A stretch of DNA of 15,439 nucleotides from JBHHXR01 sp046757205 (GCA_046757205.1 JBHHXR010000060.1:1-15439); one strand, 5' to 3'; positions 5,932 to 12,880 are shown, counted from the first letter of the stretch. Notes: generated by a model from the letters alone, not told the origin. Program-made: numbers and translations.

Positions 5932-6445
5932 CCATGCCGACGGCCTGCATGAACGCATAGACGATGGTCGGTCCGCAGAAATTGAACCCCGCTGCCTTCA
6001 GATCCTTCGATATTCTTTCCGAAAGCGGCGTGGCCGCCGGGATCTCCTGCATGACGTTCCATGAGTTGCGGATCGGCTCGCCGTCGACATGGCGCCACAT
6101 CCAGGCGGCGAAGCCGGTGCCGGCCTCGATTTCCTGCCAGGCGCGCGCGCCCCGGATTGCCGCCTCGATCTTGCCGCGATGACGCACGATGCCGGGGTTC
6201 TGCAGCAGCCCCGCAATCTCGCGTTCTCCGAACGCCGCGACGCGCGCCGGATCGAATCCGGCGAAAGCCTGCCGGAAGGCCTCGCGCTTGCGCAGGATGG
6301 TGATCCAGCTCAGCCCGGCCTGAAACCCGTCGAGAACGAGCTTTTCCCACAGCGCCCGCGAATCGCGTTCCGGCACGCCCCATTCGGTATCGTGATATTG
6401 GACATAGAGCGGATCGGTTCCGCACCACGGACAGCGCCCGTCCAT
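5879..6445 (-). CDS. tag: DNA-3-methyladenine glycosylase I
   Basis: Tag excises 3-methyladenine from alkylated DNA. The 188-residue product is the normal length. It keeps the N-terminal zinc ligands region (MDGRCPWCG), YHDTEWGVP, QAGLSWITILRKRE, NPGIVRHRGKI, and the C-terminal GFNFCGPTIVYAFMQAVG followed by NDHLVSCPRH, which closes the zinc site. The start at 6445 has AAGGAG five bases upstream; in-frame codons further upstream lie in the regulatory region. A LexA-type box ends 38 bp before the start, suggesting damage induction. Its last 53 bp overlap the end of merR on the opposite strand. Confidence 0.95.
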   Translation of the reverse strand: MDGRCPWCGTDPLYVQYHDTEWGVPERDSRALWEKLVLDGFQAGLSWITILRKREAFRQAFAGFDPARVAAFGEREIAGLLQNPGIVRHRGKIEAAIRGARAWQEIEAGTGFAAWMWRHVDGEPIRNSWNVMQEIPAATPLSERISKDLKAAGFNFCGPTIVYAFMQAVGMVNDHLVSCPRHREIGGP

Positions 6446-6480
6446 CTCTGCTCCTTCGTTTGAATCGACTTTGCCGCAAT

Positions 6481-6509
6481 TTGTTCCGTTTATGTTCACA
6501 TATTGTTAT
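6481..6509 (+). promoter_or_regulatory. Candidate promoter for the EAL gene
   Basis: TTGTTC (6481-6486) and TGTTAT (6504-6509) have a 17-bp spacer and surround the SOS box, within an AT-rich stretch that stands out from the GC-rich surroundings. If used, LexA would also block this promoter. The -10 match is imperfect. Confidence 0.35.
6483..6497. promoter_or_regulatory. Alphaproteobacterial-type LexA (SOS) box
   Basis: GTTC-CGTTTAT-GTTC is a direct repeat with a 7-nt gap (GAAC-N7-GAAC on the minus strand), the motif established for LexA of Rhizobium, Caulobacter and Rhodobacter relatives. It lies between the divergent tag and EAL genes, 38 bp from the tag start, in a place typical for SOS control of a DNA repair gene. 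Confidence 0.75.
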
Positions 6510-6558
6510 CGAATGCCATCCTAATCTTCCGATGCATTCCGATCAAAGGGACGGAGCA

Positions 6559-7410
6559 ATGAGGACGCAGGAATACGGCACGCCACCCGTGGCCGGGCCC
6601 GGGCAGCCGGAACCGACAGCCTGGGAAAGGTCGCTCGCGGAACGGCCGATAGCCGACGTCGTCGATCAGGCCCTGGCCGAAGACCGCCTCGGTCTCGCCC
6701 TCCAGCCCATTGTGGCGTCCGGCGCCGGCGGGCGAATCGCATTTCACGAAGGCCTGTTGCGGATTCTCGATACCGACGGCGCCGTCATCCCCGCCGGCGC
6801 CTTCATTCCGGCGGTCGAAACCACCGCCCTCGGCCGGCGGCTCGACCGGTGGGCTCTCGGCCGCGCCATCGAACTGCTGAGCGGCAACCCGCTCCTGCGG
6901 CTGTCGATAAACCTGTCGCCGCTGTCCATGGCCGATCCGAAATGGTTCGGGATCATCGACCGCGCCGTCGCCGGCGATCCCGGCATCGGCGACCGGCTGA
7001 TCCTCGAAATCACCGAAAACGGCGCGATGGACCGGCCGGAGCGGACGATCGGCTTCATGGACCGGCTGCGCCGGCGCGGCCTCAGCTTCGCGCTCGACGA
7101 TTTCGGCGCCGGCCACACGTCGTTCCGCCATTTCCGCGATTTCCGCTTCGACCTGGTGAAGATCGACGGCGGCTACATCCGCGGCCTGCCGCGCAACCCC
7201 GACAACCAGATCCTCGTCAAGGCGCTGGTCACCATCGCGCGGCACTTTGAGATGTTCACGGTCGCGGAATTCGTCGAGACGGAAGAAGAGGCGCGCTGTC
7301 TCGACGGGCTCGAGGTCGATTGTCAGCAGGGTTTTCTGCACGGGCGCCCCAGCCTCCAGTGGCCGCAGACCGCAGGCCATGCGGAGGCGAAGACCGTGCT
7401 TTCCGGATAG
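6559..7410 (+). CDS. Stand-alone EAL-domain protein (c-di-GMP phosphodiesterase family)
   Basis: EAL domains hydrolyse cyclic di-GMP to pGpG. The 283-residue soluble protein has a short N-terminal segment and then one EAL domain (about 35-268), with no GGDEF, PAS or receiver domain and no membrane segment. Catalytic positions appear kept: Glu64 in EGLLR (Ala replaced by Gly in the signature), Asn119 (INLS), Glu150 (EITE), Asp180-Asp181 (LDDFGAGHTSF), Lys201 (VKIDG), Glu237 (AEFVE) and Gln256 (QQGFLHGRP). Activity is therefore plausible. The ATG at 6559 has GGAG only two bases upstream; an ATG at 6532 has none. It is divergent from tag across an SOS box. Confidence 0.88.
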   Translation: MRTQEYGTPPVAGPGQPEPTAWERSLAERPIADVVDQALAEDRLGLALQPIVASGAGGRIAFHEGLLRILDTDGAVIPAGAFIPAVETTALGRRLDRWALGRAIELLSGNPLLRLSINLSPLSMADPKWFGIIDRAVAGDPGIGDRLILEITENGAMDRPERTIGFMDRLRRRGLSFALDDFGAGHTSFRHFRDFRFDLVKIDGGYIRGLPRNPDNQILVKALVTIARHFEMFTVAEFVETEEEARCLDGLEVDCQQGFLHGRPSLQWPQTAGHAEAKTVLSG

Positions 7411-7415
7411 GCATG

Positions 7416-7430
7416 CCGGCCCTTGGCCGG
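7416..7430. terminator. Bidirectional hairpin between EAL gene and phaR
   Basis: CCGGCC-CTT-GGCCGG forms a perfect 6-bp stem with a 3-nt loop in the 32-bp gap between two convergent genes. No clear T run follows on either side, so termination is plausible but unproven. Confidence 0.45.
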
Positions 7431-7442
7431 GCACCGCCGCCG

Positions 7443-8066
7443 TCAGGATTTGCTCACCAGTGCGGCAAGCTGCTTTTGCATCTCGGCAAGCTGATCCTTG
7501 AGTTCGGCGAGTTCGCTGTCGCGCTTCTCCGGCGCGGCTTCCGGCGCCGCTTCCGGCTTGGCCGGGTCCGGCTTGCCCTCGCCCCTGGACGGCGCCAGCC
7601 CCGCGGCGAACGGCGCGAACATCTTCATGGTGTTTTCGAACCATTCCATGTTCGACCGGGCCAGCGCCTCGAAATTCGCGATCGCCGGGTTGGCCTCGAA
7701 GGCGGAGCGGACCTTTTCGCGCAGCGCGTCCTGGTTGCGGCTGAAGGTCTCCATCGACGCCTCCAGGTAGCCCGGAACGAAACCCTGAAGCGTGTCGCCG
7801 TAAAGACCGATCAGCTGGCGCAGGAAATTGACCGGCAGCATGTTGTGGCCCTTGGCCTCTTCCTCGAAGATTATCTGGGTCAGCACCGAGCGGGTGATGT
7901 CATCGCCGGACTTGGCGTCCTTGACGACGAAATCATCGCCGTCGCGGATCATCTGCGCCAGGTTTTCGAGCGTCACGTAGGTCGACTTGTCCGTGTTGTA
8001 GAGACGCCGGTTGGCATATTTCTTGATAATTACCGGTTCGCTTTCCGATGCTTCAGTCCTGGCCAC
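7443..8066 (-). CDS. phaR: Polyhydroxyalkanoate synthesis repressor PhaR
   Basis: PhaR binds both DNA and PHA polymer; when granules form it leaves its operators and frees phasin and PHA genes. The 207-residue product opens with the diagnostic N-terminal DNA/PHB-binding region: IIKKYANRRLYNTDKSTYVT (13-32), then LENLAQMIRDGDDFVVKDAK and GDDITRSVLTQIIFEEE. After the accumulation-regulator domain comes an Ala/Pro/Glu-rich linker and a C-terminal coiled coil (LKDQLAEMQKQLAALV). The start is GTG at 8066 with GGAGG eight bases upstream; an ATG at 8085 is out of frame. It is divergent from the small ORF and phaC, so the shared intergenic region probably contains its own operators. Confidence 0.95.
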   Translation of the reverse strand: MARTEASESEPVIIKKYANRRLYNTDKSTYVTLENLAQMIRDGDDFVVKDAKSGDDITRSVLTQIIFEEEAKGHNMLPVNFLRQLIGLYGDTLQGFVPGYLEASMETFSRNQDALREKVRSAFEANPAIANFEALARSNMEWFENTMKMFAPFAAGLAPSRGEGKPDPAKPEAAPEAAPEKRDSELAELKDQLAEMQKQLAALVSKS

Positions 8067-8114
8067 GGCGATATCCTCCGACCATTTAACACGACGCCTG
8101 AACGGCAGGCCACC

Positions 8115-8142
8115 ACTCTAGTGCGCCAACTCGCAACTGCAA
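8115..8142 (-). promoter_or_regulatory. Candidate phaR promoter
   Basis: On the minus strand TTGCAG (8142-8137) and TAGAGT (8120-8115) are spaced by 16 bp. The -35 overlaps the TGCAA/TTGCA dyad, which would fit autorepression. Confidence 0.35.
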
Positions 8143-8154
8143 AGAATTATTGCA
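8138..8154. promoter_or_regulatory. Candidate PhaR operator dyad between phaR and phaC
   Basis: TGCAA-AGAATTA-TTGCA has perfect 5-bp arms in the phaR/phaC intergenic region. PhaR operators in alphaproteobacteria are built on TGC/GCA half-sites, but the spacing here (7 nt between arms) is wider than the short spacing reported, so the assignment is tentative. Confidence 0.4.
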
Positions 8155-8156
8155 TG

Positions 8157-8174
8157 CGCGAATAGACGTTCGCG
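8157..8174. repeat. Inverted repeat upstream of the phaC operon
   Basis: CGCGAA-TAGACG-TTCGCG has perfect 6-bp arms with a 6-bp centre, 38 bp before the 53-codon ORF. It could be an operator for a second regulator or an mRNA leader hairpin; nothing in the sequence decides. Confidence 0.4.
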
Positions 8175-8211
8175 TGCTAACGCTTGCAGGTCAACCGCAG
8201 CGACGACGAAA

Positions 8212-8373
8212 ATGCAGCGCAAAACGGATGCCGAAAAACCGGAACCGGACCGAACGGGCCCGCCAACCAGAGACGAATTGGCGCGCCAATACCTCGACCT
8301 GTGGGAGCGAAACCTGGCTCTCATCGCCCGCCACGGCCTGACGCCGCAACCGGCCGGAGACGGCGATGACTGA
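8212..8373 (+). CDS. Small 53-residue protein overlapping the start of phaC
   Basis: This ORF starts at ATG 8212 and its stop overlaps the phaC ATG by 8 bp (ATGACTGA), a layout typical of translational coupling. The product is hydrophilic: a charged, Pro-rich first half (residues 1-20) and one amphipathic helix, LARQYLDLWERNLALIARHG (23-42), then a Pro/Gly tail. Trp- and Leu-rich helices of this kind occur in PHA synthase N-termini and partner subunits, so an accessory role to the short synthase is plausible but inferred. No good Shine-Dalgarno precedes it (GACGACGAAA). I know no family for it. Confidence 0.6.
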   Translation: MQRKTDAEKPEPDRTGPPTRDELARQYLDLWERNLALIARHGLTPQPAGDGDD

Positions 8374-9604
8374 CCCGGCGCCGCACCGCATCGGCAAGCC
8401 GGGCCCGCTGGCGTTTCATCTCAACGCCGGCCTGGCCTGCGTCGTCCAGGCACTGCTCGCCGCGCCGAACGCCCGGTCGCCGGATTTCCCGTGGTCGGAG
8501 GAACTGCGCGCCACCGCCGCAAGCTGGCCGGACGACCCCGACCAGATGGCGCTGGCCGCCGAGGCCGCGCGGCGCCTGCGCGCCATGCTGGACGGCATCC
8601 GGGCATGGCAGACGCACCCCTATCGCCGCGGCGTGAAAGATCCGCCCGCGATCTGGCAAAGCGGCACCACCCGGCTGCTGGATTACGGCCATCGCGCCGG
8701 AGCGCAAACCGGTGCGCCGGTTCTGGTCGTGCCGTCGCTGATCAACCGCGCCTATGTCCTCGACCTGCACGAGGACTGCTCGCTCATGCGCTTCATGGCC
8801 TGCCGGGGGTTGCGCCCGTTCCTTCTGGACTGGGGCGTTCCCGGCCCGCGCGAGGCAGGTTACGGGATATCCGATTACGCCACGGCGCGGCTGCTGCCGG
8901 CGCTGGCCTATGTCAACGGGCTGACCGGCCGCAAGGCCGCGTTGCTGGGCTATTGCATGGGAGGAACGATCGCCGCCATCTTCGCCTGCCGCCAGCCCGA
9001 GGGGCTGTCGGCGTTGGCCACCCTCGGTGCGCCCTACGCCTTCGGGCACGGACGCGGCATGTCAGGCGCATTGCGCAAGGCCGCCCGGAATCTGGGCGCC
9101 GGCAACGCAGCCGGCATCCTCGAAAGCCTGGCCTCGACCTTCGGTTTCGTCCCCTCGGAACTGTTCCAGTACCTGTTCGCGGCGCTGAACCCGGTTCAGG
9201 CGTTCGTCAAGTTCCGCCGCTTCGCGGCGATGGACATGGCCGGGACCGAAGCCCGCCATTTCGTCGCCCTGGAAGACTGGCTCGCCGACGCCGTTCCGAT
9301 GAGCGGGGCGGCCGCCCGTGACATCCTGGTGGCGTGGCAGCTGGAGGACGCGCTGGCGGCCGGCAACTGGTCCTTCATGGGCGCGCCGGTCGATCTGCGC
9401 GACATCGCCCTGCCAGCCCTCGTGGTGACCGGGCAAAAGGACCACATCGCACCGCCCGACACCGCCGATCCGCTCGCCGCGGCGATCGCCGGCGCAAGGC
9501 ACCTGAAGGTCGCGTCAGGCCATGTCGGGATGATCGCCGGCCACGCGGCGCCTGACAGCGTGTGGTCGCCGCTCGCCGATTTCCTGTCACGAAATGCCGA
9601 CTGA
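8366..9604 (+). CDS. phaC: Short PHA synthase (PhaC-like alpha/beta hydrolase)
   Basis: PhaC polymerises (R)-3-hydroxyacyl-CoA into polyester on the granule surface. The 412-residue product has the synthase signature PSLINRAYVLDL (123-134), a lipase-like box GYCMGG with Cys197 as nucleophile in place of Ser, Asp359 in GQKDHIAPP and His386 in SGHVGM, completing the Cys-Asp-His triad. LLDWGVPG (153-160) is also typical. It lacks the long N-terminal domain of class I enzymes (about 590 residues) and is nearer in size to class III/IV subunits, which need a partner; none of the known partners is visible except the 53-residue ORF. It precedes phaA by 120 bp. The Cys box makes a PHB depolymerase or ordinary esterase less likely. 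Confidence 0.85.
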   Translation: MTDPAPHRIGKPGPLAFHLNAGLACVVQALLAAPNARSPDFPWSEELRATAASWPDDPDQMALAAEAARRLRAMLDGIRAWQTHPYRRGVKDPPAIWQSGTTRLLDYGHRAGAQTGAPVLVVPSLINRAYVLDLHEDCSLMRFMACRGLRPFLLDWGVPGPREAGYGISDYATARLLPALAYVNGLTGRKAALLGYCMGGTIAAIFACRQPEGLSALATLGAPYAFGHGRGMSGALRKAARNLGAGNAAGILESLASTFGFVPSELFQYLFAALNPVQAFVKFRRFAAMDMAGTEARHFVALEDWLADAVPMSGAAARDILVAWQLEDALAAGNWSFMGAPVDLRDIALPALVVTGQKDHIAPPDTADPLAAAIAGARHLKVASGHVGMIAGHAAPDSVWSPLADFLSRNAD

Positions 9605-9632
9605 CGCGCGCTGGCCTGCGTCGAATTAGCGC

Positions 9633-9661
9633 TTGGCACCGGCCTTCGGCCAGCGTATGTT
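9633..9661 (+). promoter_or_regulatory. Candidate phaAB promoter
   Basis: TTGGCA (9633-9638) and TATGTT (9656-9661) are spaced by 17 bp, a good sigma70-type match, 63 bp before the phaA start. The spacer contains a GGCC-TTC-GGCC hairpin. This suggests that phaA and phaB can be expressed apart from phaC. Confidence 0.6.
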
Positions 9662-9674
9662 GCGCCGCAACATA
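9656..9674. promoter_or_regulatory. 19-bp palindrome over the phaA -10, candidate PhaR operator
   Basis: TATGTTGCGCCGCAACATA is a perfect palindrome with 9-bp arms around one central C. Its core, TGC-GCC-GCA, is close to the CTGC-N3-GCAG type of PhaR site described in Rhodobacter/Paracoccus. Overlap with the -10 fits repression. The regulator identity is inferred. Confidence 0.65.
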
Positions 9675-9724
9675 ATTGTGGGGGCTGACCGCCCGGACGG
9701 GCGGCAACGGGATTGGGAGACGTC

Positions 9725-10900
9725 ATGACGAATATCGTAATCGCCTCGGCGGCGCGCACCGCGGTGGGAAGTTTTCTCGGCAGTTTCGCCAACACGCCGG
9801 CGCACGATCTGGGCGCCGCCGTCATCACCGCGGCGGTGGAGCGCGCGGGCATCGACAAATCCGAGGTGTCGCAGACCATCCTCGGGCAGGTCCTTGCCGC
9901 CGGTCAGGGGCAGAACCCGGCCCGCCAGGCGCACATCAACGCCGGCCTGCCGATCGAAAGCGCCGCCTGGGGAATAAACCAGGTCTGCGGATCGGGCCTG
10001 CGCGCGGTGGCGCTCGGCGCCCAGCACATCATGCTCGGCGACGCCGACATCGTGGTCGCCGGCGGCCAGGAAAGCATGTCGCTGGCGCCGCACGTGGCCA
10101 ATCTTCGCCCGGGCCAGAAGATGGGCGACATCAAGTTCATCGACTCGATGATCCGCGACGGCCTGTGGGAAGCCTTCAACGGCTACCATATGGGCACCAC
10201 CGCCGAGAACGTCGCCGAGAGGTGGCAGATCAGCCGCGAGGCGCAGGACGAGTTCGCCGTCAGGTCGCAGAACAAGGCCGAAGCGGCGCAGAAGGACGGC
10301 AGGTTCGCCGACGAGATCGTCCCCTTCACCGTCAGGACGCGCAAGGGCGACGTGGTGGCCGACCGCGACGAATATATCCGTTTCGGCGCCAACCTCGAAG
10401 CCATGCAGAAGCTGCGCCCGGCCTTCGCCAAAGACGGCACGGTGACCGCCGGCAACGCATCGGGCCTGAACGACGGGGCCGCGGCAACGGTGCTGATGAC
10501 GGCGGAAGCCGCCGAGAAGCGCGGCATCGAACCGCTGGCGCGCATCGTCTCGTGGGCCACCGCCGGTGTCGACCCGGCGATCATGGGCACCGGCCCGATC
10601 CCGGCTTCGCGCAAGGCGCTGGAAAAGGCCGGGTGGAAGGTCGACGACCTCGACCTGGTCGAAGCCAACGAGGCCTTCGCCGCCCAGGCCTGCGCGGTGA
10701 ACAAGGACATGGGCTGGAACCCCGATATCGTCAACGTCAACGGCGGCGCCATCGCCATCGGCCACCCCATCGGCGCCTCCGGCTGCCGCATCCTGAACAC
10801 GCTCCTGTTCGAGATGAAACGCCGCGACGCCAGGAAGGGCCTCGCCACGCTCTGCATCGGCGGCGGCATGGGCGTCGCCATGTGCGTGCAGCGCGACTGA
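9725..10900 (+). CDS. phaA: Acetyl-CoA acetyltransferase (beta-ketothiolase)
   Basis: PhaA condenses two acetyl-CoA into acetoacetyl-CoA, the first step of PHB synthesis. The 391-residue length is standard. The acyl-accepting Cys88 is in NQVCGSGLRAVALG, His347 in IAIGHPIGASG, and the proton-shuttling Cys377 in LCIGGGMG; AARTAVGSFLGSF near the N-terminus and GGQESMS are also family motifs. The ATG at 9725 has GGGAG about five bases upstream. It is followed after 63 bp by phaB, so its product feeds directly to the reductase. A biosynthetic rather than degradative thiolase is indicated by the neighbours. Confidence 0.96.
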   Translation: MTNIVIASAARTAVGSFLGSFANTPAHDLGAAVITAAVERAGIDKSEVSQTILGQVLAAGQGQNPARQAHINAGLPIESAAWGINQVCGSGLRAVALGAQHIMLGDADIVVAGGQESMSLAPHVANLRPGQKMGDIKFIDSMIRDGLWEAFNGYHMGTTAENVAERWQISREAQDEFAVRSQNKAEAAQKDGRFADEIVPFTVRTRKGDVVADRDEYIRFGANLEAMQKLRPAFAKDGTVTAGNASGLNDGAAATVLMTAEAAEKRGIEPLARIVSWATAGVDPAIMGTGPIPASRKALEKAGWKVDDLDLVEANEAFAAQACAVNKDMGWNPDIVNVNGGAIAIGHPIGASGCRILNTLLFEMKRRDARKGLATLCIGGGMGVAMCVQRD

Positions 10901-10963
10901 CCAGCATTTCGGGCGCCCGTCCGGCGCCCGGTTTTCGACAGACATCAATGCGAGGAGAAACCA

Positions 10964-11689
10964 ATGGCAAGAGTTGCACTGGTAACCGGGGGAACGCGCG
11001 GCATCGGCGCGGCGATCTCGGTTGCCCTGAAAGACGCCGGATACACCGTCGCCGCCAACTACGCGGGCAACGACGAAGCGGCGGCGAAATTCACCGCCGA
11101 CACCGGCATTCCGGCCTACAAGTGGTCGGTCGCCGACTACGAGGCCTGCATCGAAGGCATCGCGAAGGTGGAGGCCGATCTCGGCCCCGTCGAGGTGCTG
11201 GTCAACAACGCCGGCATCACCCGCGACGCCATGTTCCACAAGATGACACCGCAGCAGTGGAACGAGGTGATAGACACCAACCTCAACGGGCTGTTCAACA
11301 TGACGCATCCGGTCTGGCCCGGCATGCGCGAGCGCAAGTTCGGTCGCGTCATCAACATATCCTCCATCAACGGCCAGAAGGGTCAGGCCGGCCAGACCAA
11401 CTATTCCGCCTCCAAGGCGGGCGACCTGGGCTTCACCAAGGCACTGGCGCAGGAAGGCGCGCGCGCCGGCATAACGGTGAACGCCATCTGCCCCGGCTAC
11501 ATCGGCACCGAGATGGTTCGCGCGGTCCCCGAGAAGGTGCTGAACGAACGCATCATCCCGCAGATCCCGGTCGGCCGGCTCGGCGAGCCCGAGGAAGTGG
11601 CGCGCTGCGTCGTGTTTCTCGCCGCCGACGATGCCGGCTTCATCACCGGCTCGACGATCTCGGCCAACGGCGGCCAGTTCTTCGTCTGA
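10964..11689 (+). CDS. phaB: Acetoacetyl-CoA reductase (NADPH)
   Basis: PhaB reduces acetoacetyl-CoA to (R)-3-hydroxybutyryl-CoA, the PhaC monomer. This 241-residue short-chain dehydrogenase has the cofactor loop TGGTRGIG (8-15), NNAG (81-84) and the catalytic set Ser134, Tyr147 and Lys151 (NYSASK). The stretch INISSINGQKGQAGQTNYSA is characteristic of PhaB rather than FabG. The ATG at 10964 has AGGAG shortly upstream (GCGAGGAGAAACC). A GC-rich hairpin follows the gene. Confidence 0.95.
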   Translation: MARVALVTGGTRGIGAAISVALKDAGYTVAANYAGNDEAAAKFTADTGIPAYKWSVADYEACIEGIAKVEADLGPVEVLVNNAGITRDAMFHKMTPQQWNEVIDTNLNGLFNMTHPVWPGMRERKFGRVINISSINGQKGQAGQTNYSASKAGDLGFTKALAQEGARAGITVNAICPGYIGTEMVRAVPEKVLNERIIPQIPVGRLGEPEEVARCVVFLAADDAGFITGSTISANGGQFFV

Positions 11690-11712
11690 CCGGAAATCCA
11701 GTCGAACGCGGC

Positions 11713-11736
11713 ACGGCCCGGCAATCGCCCGGCCGT
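11713..11736 (+). terminator. Hairpin after phaB
   Basis: ACGGCCCGGC-AATC-GCCCGGCCGT forms a 10-bp stem with one mismatch and a 4-nt loop, 23 bases past the phaB stop. There is no strong T run, so it may end the pha transcript only partly or protect its 3' end. Confidence 0.4.
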
Positions 11737-11807
11737 ACCGCTTTCGGCGGCCATTGCAACCGGAGACGCGCCGTGCTTAACGGGCGAAAAAAGCGCGTGT
11801 GGTATTG

Positions 11808-12551
11808 ATGGAAGTCGGAATCATCGAAGCCGGCGAAATCCCTCCGCATCTGCGGGCGAAGTACGGCGACTACACCGCCCTCTACGCCCGCTTCCTGCAC
11901 GCGGCCGCCCCGGACCTGAAATGCCGCACCTACCGCGCCTTCGGCGATGAATTGCCCGGCTCCCCAGGCGAAGCCGATGCATGGCTGATTTCGGGATCGC
12001 GCCACGGCGTCTATGATCCCCTGCCGTGGATACCGAAGCTCAGGGAATTCCTGCGCGCCTGCGCGCGCGGCCGTCGCCCGGTGGTCGGCGTGTGCTTCGG
12101 CCATCAGATACTGGCCGAGGCGCTGGGCGGAAAGGTGGAAGAATTTTCCGGCGGCTGGGCGGTCGGGGTTCAGGACTATACCGCGAATCACGCCCCCCGC
12201 TGGATGGAGGGCGCCGGCCGGCGCTGGTCGGGCCTTGCCCTGCATCGCGATCAGGTGATCGTGCAGCCGCCGGACAGCACTGTCGTCGCGGCCAACGATT
12301 TCTGCCGAATCGCCGCGCTCGCCTACGGCGACCCTGAGCGGCCCTACGCCATCTCGGTGCAGTCGCATCCGGAATTTCCCGCCGGATTCGTCGCCGATAT
12401 CGTCAACGAACGGCGGGGCACGACGATCCCCGAAGAGCGCGCCGCGCCGGCGCTGGCCTCTCTCGATCGACCGGTTGACAACGAATTGTGGGCGCGCTGG
12501 ATCGCGCGGTTCCTCCGCACGGCGTCAACACCGAGCGAGGGCTCGTCCTGA
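11808..12551 (+). CDS. Class I glutamine amidotransferase domain protein
   Basis: The 247-residue product is a single GATase-1 domain that would release ammonia from glutamine. Cys96 is the nucleophile in VGVCFGHQILAEALGG, and His187 and Glu189 in QSHPEF complete the triad. SGSRHGVYD (62-70) matches the family's oxyanion-side loop. No synthetase domain is fused, and no obvious synthetase or ammonia-accepting partner is adjacent, so the substrate is unknown. Similar stand-alone proteins are annotated as GMP synthase-like or gamma-glutamyl hydrolases. The ATG at 11808 is preferred; in-frame GTG 11799 and TTG 11805 exist and none has a clear ribosome-binding site. Confidence 0.85.
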   Translation: MEVGIIEAGEIPPHLRAKYGDYTALYARFLHAAAPDLKCRTYRAFGDELPGSPGEADAWLISGSRHGVYDPLPWIPKLREFLRACARGRRPVVGVCFGHQILAEALGGKVEEFSGGWAVGVQDYTANHAPRWMEGAGRRWSGLALHRDQVIVQPPDSTVVAANDFCRIAALAYGDPERPYAISVQSHPEFPAGFVADIVNERRGTTIPEERAAPALASLDRPVDNELWARWIARFLRTASTPSEGSS

Positions 12552-12567
12552 AACCCCCGTCAAGCCT

Positions 12568-12582
12568 CGGGGAAATCCCCCG
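12568..12582. terminator. Hairpin between the amidotransferase and ydcH-like genes
   Basis: CGGGG-AAATC-CCCCG gives a perfect 5-bp GC stem in the 81-bp gap between two convergent genes. It lacks a T run. It may serve as a weak terminator; nothing else was seen in this gap. Confidence 0.3.
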
Positions 12583-12632
12583 CCAACCCCGACCGGCGGC
12601 CCGCCAACCGGCACGCGGCCGGCCGGATCGTT

Positions 12633-12803
12633 CTAGCGGGCGGCCGAAAGCCGCTCGATTTCTTCCTTGATCTTCAGCTTCTGCTTCTTGAGTTCGGAGA
12701 TCATCAGGTCGTTCGACCCGGGATGTTTCTGTTCTTCCTCAACCTGCTCTGACAGGAGTTCGTGTTTTTTTCTCAGCTCGGCCAAATGAGTTTCGACGCT
12801 CAC
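12633..12803 (-). CDS. YdcH family (DUF465) small coiled-coil protein
   Basis: The 56-residue product, SVETHLAELRKKHELLSEQV then ISELKKQKLKIKEEIERL, matches the YdcH/DUF465 pattern common in alphaproteobacteria: two short helices forming a charged coiled coil around a loop containing HPGSNDL. Its function is unknown. The GTG start at 12803 has GGGAG seven bases upstream and gives the usual family N-terminus; an in-frame GTG at 12845 would add residues not seen in the family. An AT-rich patch at 12846-12851 with TTTCAA at 12872-12877 may be its promoter, though the spacing is long. Confidence 0.85.
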   Translation of the reverse strand: MSVETHLAELRKKHELLSEQVEEEQKHPGSNDLMISELKKQKLKIKEEIERLSAAR

Positions 12804-12880
12804 TCCGCATCTCCCTTGCTTGCTCAGTCCGGAATATTGCACCACATTATTAAGTGCCTGTCACCGTGGCATTTCAAGGG

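Noticed and set aside
9639..9652. GGCC-TTC-GGCC hairpin as a phaC terminator
   Set aside because: It has only a short stem without T run and sits inside the spacer of a good promoter, so its main role is more likely incidental.
9626..11308. 560-codon minus-strand open frame opposite phaA/phaB
   Set aside because: It is a complementary-strand shadow of high-GC coding sequence with low-complexity composition and no recognisable motif.
9676..11808. 710-codon plus-strand open frame across phaA and phaB
   Set aside because: It reads the phaA and phaB genes out of frame and is Arg/His/Gly-rich without any domain; the real genes have complete catalytic motifs.
12804..12845. Longer N-terminus for the YdcH-family protein from 12845
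   Set aside because: The extra residues do not match the family, and the GTG at 12803 has a properly spaced GGGAG.
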